Shown one piece after another: positions 7,577 through 12,750 of a stretch of 13,803 nt of DNA; the first letter of the stretch is position 1, and each line of letters starts with the position of its first letter. Where the stretch lies: the NCBI GenBank assembly GCA_031254955.1, contig JAIRTK010000033.1, positions 1 through 13,803 on the forward strand. The letters run 5' to 3'. The translations under genes and the position numbers were made by a program. Origin of the DNA: Opitutaceae bacterium (GTDB lineage: Bacteria > Verrucomicrobiota > Verrucomicrobiia > Opitutales > Opitutaceae). The notes below the pieces were generated by a model. The model was not told the origin of the DNA. It did no database searches and was given only the letters and a program-made list of their open reading frames with translations.

Positions 7577-8473
7577 ATGCTCGGCACCGGCATCATCAAA
7601 GGACTTTATATAACCGCGAAAAACCTCGTCGGCAGCTACCACGACCCCCGGCGCCTGCCCACCATCGAGTATCCGGAAAAACGATACACGCTCCCGGAGA
7701 ACTTCCGCAGCTTCCCCTTCCTCGTTTACGACGGCGACGACGCGAACGCCGGCCTGCGCTGCGTCGCCTGCCGCATCTGCGAAAAAGAATGCCCCCCGCA
7801 GTGCATCTACATCGTCCCCGAGCGCGACGCCAAAGGCCGCGTCCAGAAGAAACCCAAAATCTTCGACATCGACTACAGCGTCTGCATGGGCTGCCAGCTC
7901 TGCGTCGAGTCCTGCCCCTTCGACTCCATCAAGATGGACCACCACTACGAAATCACGGCCACCGACCGCTTCGAAGGCCTGCTCGTCCACCTCGACCAGC
8001 TCGCGAAACCCAACAGCTACTTCCACCAAATCCACCCCGCCGACGCCGCCGAAATCGACGCCCGCCGCGCCGAGGACAAACGCAAAGCCGAGGCGCGCGC
8101 CAAGGCCGCCGCCGCAACAAAAGCCAGTGCAGGAACTTCTCCTGCGGGGGCTTCGCATACAGGAACTCCGCATGTAGAAACTTCGCATGTAGGGGTTTCG
8201 CATGTAGGGGCTTCGCTTGCGAAGCCCGTCGTCAAACCCGCCCCCCAATTACCAAACCCCGCCCCGCGCGCCGCCGTCACCCCGCCCCGCACTCCCGAAA
8301 TCGAAACCGACACCGCCGGCCAGGTTACCACCAACTCCCCCCCCCCCCCGCAACGGGCTTCGCAAGCGAAGCCCCTACATGCGCCCAACGCCGCACCACC
8401 TGCTGCCACCCTGCCCAACGCCGCACCACCCGACGCCCCACCGCCCGCTGCCTCACCGCCCGACGCCGCATGA
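7577..8473 (+). CDS. nuoI: NADH-quinone oxidoreductase subunit I (2x[4Fe-4S] ferredoxin-like) with repeat-derived tail
   Basis: NuoI carries clusters N6a and N6b that pass electrons toward N2 in NuoB. Eight Cys ligands are visible: Cys62, 65, 68 and 72 in CVACRICEKECP, and Cys103, 106, 109 and 113 in CMGCQLCVESCP. An N-terminal amphipathic segment (IIKGLYITAKNLVG) is typical. The conserved subunit ends near residue 170, but the frame continues to 298. The extra ~125 residues comprise a charged Ala-rich linker, six pentapeptide repeats of HVGAS type (184-213), and a translated REP module with LAKP and QAKPLHAP. A final Pro/Ala-rich stretch follows. A 13-C run lies within this tail. The stop overlaps the start of the transposase gene in ATGA. 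The domain is certain; the natural end of the protein is less so, since slippage in the C-run would change it. Confidence 0.93.
   Translation: MLGTGIIKGLYITAKNLVGSYHDPRRLPTIEYPEKRYTLPENFRSFPFLVYDGDDANAGLRCVACRICEKECPPQCIYIVPERDAKGRVQKKPKIFDIDYSVCMGCQLCVESCPFDSIKMDHHYEITATDRFEGLLVHLDQLAKPNSYFHQIHPADAAEIDARRAEDKRKAEARAKAAAATKASAGTSPAGASHTGTPHVETSHVGVSHVGASLAKPVVKPAPQLPNPAPRAAVTPPRTPEIETDTAGQVTTNSPPPPQRASQAKPLHAPNAAPPAATLPNAAPPDAPPPAASPPDAA
8126..8215 (+). repeat. 15-bp in-frame tandem repeat in the nuoI tail
   Basis: Six 15-base units, the later ones of form CATGTAGGGGCTTCG, run directly into the first REP hairpin. They encode SAGTS, PAGAS, HTGTP, HVETS, HVGVS and HVGAS. The final unit is the 5' part of the REP itself (CAT, then GTAG, then the left stem), so the array looks like repeated copying of a REP half-site. 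Older-looking units lie upstream and near-perfect ones next to the REP. Confidence 0.85.
8201..8381. repeat. REP pair in inverted orientation, copy 1 (inside nuoI)
   Basis: A 27-base REP at 8201-8227 has the tetranucleotide GTAG (8204-8207) directly before a 9-bp stem GGGCTTCGC / GCGAAGCCC with a TT centre. Bases 8355-8381 are its exact reverse complement. The pair encloses 127 bases of Pro-codon-rich sequence. GTAG followed by a hairpin is the established architecture of REP elements acted on by RAYT transposases. Both hairpins are translated as part of NuoI. Confidence 0.9.
8337..8349 (+). other. 13-C homopolymer within the nuoI coding tail
   Basis: Thirteen consecutive C lie between the two REPs of copy 1. 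In copy 2 the same place reads as CCA-rich sequence. The reading frame used by the downstream transposase is open through this point without a stop. One extra C, or a -1 ribosomal slip, would therefore join NuoI to the transposase. Such tracts are prone to length change. Confidence 0.75.
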
Positions 8474-9381
8474 CCGCCTACGTCACATTTCCCGTCCGAA
8501 AGACCGACGCCTTGCGACTCGCCCGGACAAGCCGGCCCGGCGCGCGCTATTTTGTGACGCTCGTCACGGCGGCCCGTCGTGCCTGGCTGGGAGGTGATGT
8601 CGCTCAACACGCGCTCGACATCCTGCGCTCCGGCCACGATGCGGGCGACTGGAGCATCGAAATTGCCACCTGTATGCCCGACCACCTGCATATTCTGTTC
8701 GCACTCGGCGAACGGCTCTCGGTCGGCCGATGTGTTGCCCGCTGGAAATTCCAAATCCGCCGCGCCATCGACACATCAACCCGATTTCAGCGCGATTTCT
8801 GGGAGCACCTCCTCCGCCCCGACGAAGATCATGACCGTTACGGCCTCTACATATTTCTAAACCCCTACCGCGCGCGGCTCATTCCCGGCACTCGCACATG
8901 GCCCGGCACATGGATGCCCGCCCCCGAATCATTTGCCTTTTCCGAGCACCTGAATCCCGACGGCACCCCGCCTCCCGAATGGCTCGGCTATCCCCTGTCC
9001 TTCTTTGACAAACTGCATATAGGGTCTCGTGCAGGGACTCATACAGCCGCTTCGCATGGAGTGACTCTACATACAGCGGCTTCGCATACAGCCGCTCCGC
9101 ATGTAGCGGCTTCGCATACAGCCGCTCCGCATACAGCCGCTTCGCATGTAGGGGCTTCGCTTGCGAAGCCCGTCGTCAAACCCGCCCCCCAATTACCAAA
9201 CCCCGCCCCGCGCGCCGCCGCCACCCCGCCCCGCGCTCCCGAAATCGAAACCGCCACCGCCGGCCAAGTTTCCACGAACACCCCACCACCACCACGCAAC
9301 GGGCTTCGCAAGCGAAGCCCCTACATGCGCCCATCCCGCCATCCACAACCCAACATGGCACCTGCCGCCTCCAATACATGA
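8470..9381 (+). CDS. REP-associated tyrosine transposase (RAYT, Y1/IS200-like family) with repeat-derived tail
   Basis: RAYTs are HUH-type single-strand DNA nucleases that recognise REP hairpins. In the 303-residue product the core spans about residues 15-140: YFVTLVTAARRAWL (27-40), the HUH motif in CMPDHLHILF with His72 and His74, KFQIRR (93-98), DFWEHLLRPDED (109-120) and YIFLNPYRARLI, where Tyr127 is the probable nucleophile. All key residues are present, so it may be active. Residues about 190-230 are pentapeptide repeats of HTAAS/HTAAP type. Residues 226-229 and onward (LAKPVVKPAPQLP) repeat the NuoI tail, ending in a different frame of the second REP. The ATG overlaps the nuoI stop (ATGA), so it is probably co-translated with nuoI. 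The extended tail is unusual; RAYTs are normally about 150-230 residues. Confidence 0.88.
   Translation: MTAYVTFPVRKTDALRLARTSRPGARYFVTLVTAARRAWLGGDVAQHALDILRSGHDAGDWSIEIATCMPDHLHILFALGERLSVGRCVARWKFQIRRAIDTSTRFQRDFWEHLLRPDEDHDRYGLYIFLNPYRARLIPGTRTWPGTWMPAPESFAFSEHLNPDGTPPPEWLGYPLSFFDKLHIGSRAGTHTAASHGVTLHTAASHTAAPHVAASHTAAPHTAASHVGASLAKPVVKPAPQLPNPAPRAAATPPRAPEIETATAGQVSTNTPPPPRNGLRKRSPYMRPSRHPQPNMAPAASNT
9040..9159 (+). repeat. 15-bp in-frame tandem repeat in the transposase tail
   Basis: Eight 15-base units of type CATACAGCCGCTTCG lead into REP copy 2, with degenerate units just upstream (9010-9039). They encode HTAAS, HGVTL, HTAAS, HTAAP, HVAAS, HTAAP, HTAAS and HVGAS. The last unit is identical to the last unit of the nuoI array, whereas the middle units have a different consensus (CAGCCGC rather than TAGGGGC). 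The two arrays therefore expanded independently after duplication of the module. Confidence 0.88.
9145..9327. repeat. REP pair in inverted orientation, copy 2 (inside the transposase tail)
   Basis: The same 27-base GTAG REP as in copy 1 occurs at 9145-9171, and its exact reverse complement at 9301-9327. The enclosed sequence matches copy 1 with six substitutions over the first 135 bases, then differs in a CCA-rich stretch. The module is two bases longer than copy 1, so the inverted REP is read in another frame (NGLRKRSPYM here, RASQAKPLH in NuoI). Confidence 0.9.
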
Positions 9382-9564
9382 CACAATCCGCCACCTATGA
9401 TATCCGCCATCAGCGCACAAAAAAAGAGCCGGGGTCAGCTTGGAAGGCTGCGAGATGAGTCCGGGCAGGACTCAACATAACCGACTCTGCCGGCAACAGC
9501 ATCCACTTTTTGAACAAATCAAGACAAAGTTTCAAATTTCATCAATTTCCACCTCTCCAACCGC

Positions 9565-10791
9565 ATGACCGCCCACGAATCATTTTTAGACAGCTGGCCC
9601 GCTGAAAAATACGCCGCGCTTCTCGACCTCATCCCCGCCCAATACGCCTGGCTGCGCTGGCTTGTCTCCGCCCTCGTCGCCATCGCCCTCATCCTCGCCG
9701 TCTTCGGCCTGCTCTTCGCCTTCACCACCGTCACCGAACGCAAGCTCCTCGGGCGCTTTCAAAACCGGCCCGGCCCCAACCGCGTCCGCATCCTCGGCAT
9801 CCGCGCCTTCGGCTTCTTCCAGCCCTTCGCCGACGCGGTCAAGGCCCTCACCAAGGAGGACATCGTGCCCGCCGCCGCCGACAAAATCCTGCACTTCCTC
9901 GCCCCCGCCGGCGCGGTCTTCTTCACGCTGCTCGGCTTCGCCGTCATCCCCTATGGCCGCCACCTGACGCCGCTCGACCTCGACGCCGGCGTGCTCTACT
10001 TCTTCGCCGCCGGCGCCGCCTCCGAACTCGTCATCTTCATGGCCGGCTGGTCGGGCCGGAACAAATACTCGCTCCTCTCCGCCATGCGCGCCCTCGCGCA
10101 ACTCATCTCCTTCGAGCTTCCGCTCCTCCTCGTCGTCGTCCCCGTCGTCCTCGCCGCCGGCACCCTCGGCACCTCCGCCATCGTCACCGCCCAAGGCGGC
10201 TGGTCGCTCGGCGGACTCATCCCGCACTGGAACGTGCTCACGCCCTGGGGCCTCGCCGGATTTGTCATCTTCGTCATCGCCGCGCTGGCCGAGACCAACC
10301 GCTGCCCCTTCGACCTCCCCGAGGGCGAAAGCGAAATCATCGCCGGGCACCTCACCGAGTATTCGGGATTCAAATACGCGCTCTTCTTCATGGGCGAGTA
10401 TTTCGGCATCATCGGCCTGTGCGGGCTGGGCGTGACGCTCTTCCTCGGCGGCTGGCAGGCCCCGTGCGCCTTTCTCCAGTTCATCCCGTCCTACCTCTGG
10501 TTCGGCCTCAAACTCGTCGCGTTCATCCTCTTCTTCATCTGGATACGCGCCACGCTCCTGCGCCTGCGCATCGACCAGCTCACCCGCCTCGCGTGGAAAC
10601 TCCTCGTCCCGCTCGGCCTCGTCAACCTCGGCGTGGCCGCCTTCTGGATGCTCACCGCGTCGTGGGACGGCCCCGTCCTGCTGGCCGTCCGCTGGCTGGC
10701 CGGCCTCGCGCTCATCCTCATCCCCTACGTGCTCCTCGGACGCAGCCTCGGCGCCGGCCTCGGCCCCCGCGACTACCGCTACGCGCAATAA
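9565..10791 (+). CDS. nuoH: NADH-quinone oxidoreductase subunit H
   Basis: NuoH is the membrane subunit that anchors the peripheral arm and lines the quinone channel. The product has 408 residues and about nine hydrophobic segments. Family motifs are TERKLLGRFQNRPGPNRV (57-74), FQPFADAVKALTKEDIVP (85-102), WSGRNKYSLLSAMRALAQ (162-179), FELPLLLV, and AETNRCPFDLPEGESEIIAG (242-261). The usual NRAPFDLPE has Cys in place of Ala here. FIWIRATLLRLRIDQL (324-339) and the last helices follow. It is longer than the common ~330-350 residues because of the N-terminal segment and an extra C-terminal helix (about 372-392). The 183-base spacer after the transposase holds only a 6-bp hairpin (9457-9473) and AT-rich sequence. 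No Shine-Dalgarno sequence is seen. Confidence 0.97.
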   Translation: MTAHESFLDSWPAEKYAALLDLIPAQYAWLRWLVSALVAIALILAVFGLLFAFTTVTERKLLGRFQNRPGPNRVRILGIRAFGFFQPFADAVKALTKEDIVPAAADKILHFLAPAGAVFFTLLGFAVIPYGRHLTPLDLDAGVLYFFAAGAASELVIFMAGWSGRNKYSLLSAMRALAQLISFELPLLLVVVPVVLAAGTLGTSAIVTAQGGWSLGGLIPHWNVLTPWGLAGFVIFVIAALAETNRCPFDLPEGESEIIAGHLTEYSGFKYALFFMGEYFGIIGLCGLGVTLFLGGWQAPCAFLQFIPSYLWFGLKLVAFILFFIWIRATLLRLRIDQLTRLAWKLLVPLGLVNLGVAAFWMLTASWDGPVLLAVRWLAGLALILIPYVLLGRSLGAGLGPRDYRYAQ

Positions 10792-10958
10792 AATTAATAA
10801 TCAAAGGAACATCTAAAAATTAAACACCAAGCCGTCCGCGAAACCCCGCTAAGTCCCTAAAAATATTCTTTTCCAACAAACCATGCATTTCTCTCGATTT
10901 ATATTTCGCGCCCTTTCGCTCCCTTTCGCGGTTAAAAACCGAATTTCCAGATACTCCC

Positions 10959-11062
10959 TTAAGAATTAATAATTAATAATTAAAAATCATGAAAACAATC
11001 CCGCCGCAAACCCGGCACGACGGCACCCGCCTCCCCATTCTTAATTCTTGATTAATTAATTT
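10959..11062. repeat. AT-rich inverted-repeat element upstream of nuoJ
   Basis: The left arm (10959-10987, AAGAATTAATAATTAATAAT) and the right arm (11038-11062, TTCTTAATTCTTGATTAATT) are imperfect reverse complements around a GC-rich 50-base core. Like the nuoD-nuoI element it ends a few bases before the next start codon. The nuoH-nuoJ spacer (10792-11068) also has CCCTTTCGC direct repeats near 10908-10928 and no gene. Confidence 0.55.
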
Positions 11063-11068
11063 CCTCCC

Positions 11069-11629
11069 ATGCCCGACCTCTCCCTCCTCTCGTTTCTGGC
11101 CATCGCGCTCGTCACCCTCGGCGCGTCCGCCGCGGCCATTACGCGGCGCAACATCATCCACAGCGCGCTCCTCCTCGTCGCCGGCTGGGCGGGCATCGCC
11201 GCCTACTACCTCTGGGCCGGCGCCGAGTTCGTCGCCTTCGCGCAAATCCTCGTTTACGTCGGCGCGGTCTCGATGATCGTGCTCTTCGCCGTGCTGCTCA
11301 CGCGCCTCGGCCCCGGCGACACCGCCCCAGCGCCCGACGCCTTCCAGCGCGCCGCCGCCGCGCTCGTCGCGGGCGGAGCCTGCTTTGTCGCGCTTGCCGG
11401 CGCCATCCTCACCTCGCCCCTCGACCTCCCCGCCGCCGCCCGCCCGCCCGCCGTCGCCGCCGCGCCCGCCATCAACGTCCGCGAAATCGGCCTCGCGCTC
11501 ATGGAGCCAGCCCACGCCGCCGCGCTCCTTGTCATCGGGATTCTCCTCACCGTCGCGCTCATCGGCGCCATCGTCATCGCATCCATCGACCGCCGCGAGG
11601 CGGACCACTCCGGGGAGGCCGCGTCATGA
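11069..11629 (+). CDS. nuoJ: NADH-quinone oxidoreductase subunit J
   Basis: NuoJ is a membrane subunit whose third helix contains a pi-bulge important for coupling. The 186-residue product has five hydrophobic segments. It carries the family region AEFVAFAQILVYVGAVSMIV (about 51-70) followed by LFAVLLTRLG. A hydrophilic, Ala/Pro-rich loop (about 115-135) precedes the final helix (LLVIGILLTVALIGAIVIAS). Length is normal or slightly long. It is preceded by a 277-base spacer and followed by a 178-base spacer with a REP hairpin, whereas nuoJ and nuoK are usually adjacent or overlapping. Confidence 0.94.
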   Translation: MPDLSLLSFLAIALVTLGASAAAITRRNIIHSALLLVAGWAGIAAYYLWAGAEFVAFAQILVYVGAVSMIVLFAVLLTRLGPGDTAPAPDAFQRAAAALVAGGACFVALAGAILTSPLDLPAAARPPAVAAAPAINVREIGLALMEPAHAAALLVIGILLTVALIGAIVIASIDRREADHSGEAAS

Positions 11630-11665
11630 TGCCTCCTCCGCCCATGTCACGCCACAAGCCCCCCG

Positions 11666-11690
11666 GTAGGGAGGCCTCTCCGAGGCCTCC
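11666..11690 (+). repeat. GTAG-headed REP hairpin in the nuoJ-nuoK gap
   Basis: GTAG (11666-11669) is followed directly by an 8-bp stem GGAGGCCT / AGGCCTCC with a 5-base loop. The architecture is that of the REPs around the transposase but with a different stem sequence, so it is a second REP class. It lies 37 bases after the nuoJ stop. The rest of the spacer (to 11807) shows no gene. Confidence 0.7.
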
Positions 11691-11807
11691 GCGAAAACGC
11701 TGCACCCACCAAGCCTCCCCCTCCTCCCATCACACGCCCGACGGAAGCCTCGAAGAATCCTCCCAACCGGACATGCCCCGCCAGACCCATTTTCCCAAAA
11801 TCCACCC

Positions 11808-12152
11808 ATGAGCCTTTTCGCCTCTCTCAGTCCGCTGCACCTCGATCCGCTGCACCTTGGCCTGCTCTTTTCGAGCGCGCTTTTCTGCCTGGGCCTCGTC
11901 ACCGCGCTCGCCCGCAGCAACACCATCCTCGTGCTCCTCGGCGTCGAGCTTATGCTCAACGCCGCCAACATCAACTTCATCGCTTTCGCGAGCCGCTCGC
12001 AAGGCGCGGCGGCCTCGACCGGCGTGCTCTTCGCGATTTTCTCCATTGCCGTGGCCGCCGCCGAAGCCGCCGTCGGCCTCGCGCTCATCATCGCCATCCA
12101 CCGGCACCGCCGCAGCGTCCGACTCCAGGACGCGAACGCATTGAAAGGCTGA
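11808..12152 (+). CDS. nuoK: NADH-quinone oxidoreductase subunit K
   Basis: NuoK is a small three-helix proton-channel subunit of complex I. The 114-residue product contains LLGVELMLNAANINFIAFA with the essential Glu47, and FAIFSIAVAAAEAAVGLAL with the second membrane Glu86. Both are at the positions expected for the family. The N-terminus is about 12 residues longer than in the ~100-residue norm. The C-terminus is a short basic tail. It is the last nuo gene in the window: nuoL, nuoM and nuoN, normally next, are not found in the following 600 bases nor in the gene after that. Confidence 0.95.
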   Translation: MSLFASLSPLHLDPLHLGLLFSSALFCLGLVTALARSNTILVLLGVELMLNAANINFIAFASRSQGAAASTGVLFAIFSIAVAAAEAAVGLALIIAIHRHRRSVRLQDANALKG

Positions 12153-12231
12153 CCATGAACAGGGAATTACGAATGACGAATGACAAACTGCTGCTACGCG
12201 GCCCCTCATCCACGCCCGGTGGCGGAGCTTG

Positions 12232-12373
12232 TTATGGAGTGCGGCGAGCTCTCGCCGCTTTTGACGGCGCGACCTGTCGCGCCGCCCCGCCGCCCAAGGA
12301 TAGCCCAAGGGAAAACGGGGCGGGCCGACAGGTCGGCCCGTCCAAAGCGGCGACAGGTCGCCGCACTCCATAA
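12232..12373. repeat. Four-hairpin REP cluster downstream of nuoK
   Basis: An exact 16-base inverted repeat (12232-12247 and 12358-12373, TTATGGAGTGCGGCGA and its complement) bounds the element. Four 7-bp stems, each with a 4-base loop, lie inside: GCGGCGA/TCGCCGC (12241-12258), GGCGCGA/TCGCGCC (12266-12283), GGGCCGA/TCGGCCC (12322-12339) and GCGGCGA/TCGCCGC (12347-12364). Three loops are CCTG or CAGG. The stems differ by paired changes that keep base pairing, so folding seems to be selected. It may protect or end the nuo transcript; there is no T-tract. Confidence 0.85.
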
Positions 12374-12750
12374 GAGACCCGCCGCGTAACATCAGTGAAT
12401 AATATCAGCGACCGCGGTTTGAATCGCACCCGGACTCGAATATCATCCATCCCGAGCTGTGCCGCGAACCGCCGTTCCCTCTCTTTTTGCAACGATTGCA
12501 AAACGAATCCCCTGACTTTCCCGGCGCACGTGTTTTCTTGGAAAGAAATTCGTCACCCACTCCTCACGCACTACCCTCCGCGCCTTTGCTTATCCTCACT
12601 TATCCTCATTCCAAACATCCCCGCCCTTTTTCTGTCCAGAAACGTCCACTCCTCCCATGAAATATAAAAATAGATTCTCAACTCGTTAATATCATGAATC
12701 TTATCCCCCCCCGGTTTATCAACCTTCAACCCAGGCCATCGTCATTGCTC
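12374..12750. other. Leader region upstream of the LamG/IPT gene
   Basis: These 377 bases have no convincing gene. They contain an operator-like TTGCAA palindrome (12485-12503), a CT-rich middle and an AT-rich patch (12660-12700). No pair of promoter boxes with normal spacing was found, and no Shine-Dalgarno sequence precedes the ATG at 12751. Confidence 0.5.
12485..12503. promoter_or_regulatory. Operator-like palindrome TTTTGCAA-CGA-TTGCAAAA
   Basis: This is a perfect 8-bp inverted repeat with a 3-base centre. Size and symmetry fit a dimeric repressor or activator site. LacI-type regulators use similar palindromes, but the odd-length centre is atypical for them. It lies 248 bases before the secreted-protein gene and 112 bases after the REP cluster. 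Function is inferred only. Confidence 0.35.

Larger units (their letters stand above)
8201..9327 (+). mobile_element. Composite RAYT-REP unit between nuoI and nuoH
   Basis: Two directly repeated modules (8201-8381 and 9145-9327), each an inverted pair of GTAG REPs, flank a RAYT transposase gene. Their first 135 bases differ at six positions; then comes a C- or CA-rich stretch of unequal length, then an identical inverted REP. The unit interrupts the nuo gene order at the 3' end of nuoI. Boundaries are drawn at the outermost REPs; the true insertion junctions are not determined. Confidence 0.7.

Noticed and set aside
8126..9159. Possible CRISPR array from regularly spaced repeats
   Set aside because: Units are 15 bases and contiguous with no unique spacers, and no cas gene is nearby.
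12395..12667. 90-codon plus-strand open frame between nuoK and the LamG gene
   Set aside because: Its composition and codon use are unlike the neighbours, there is no known motif, and it spans the operator-like palindrome.
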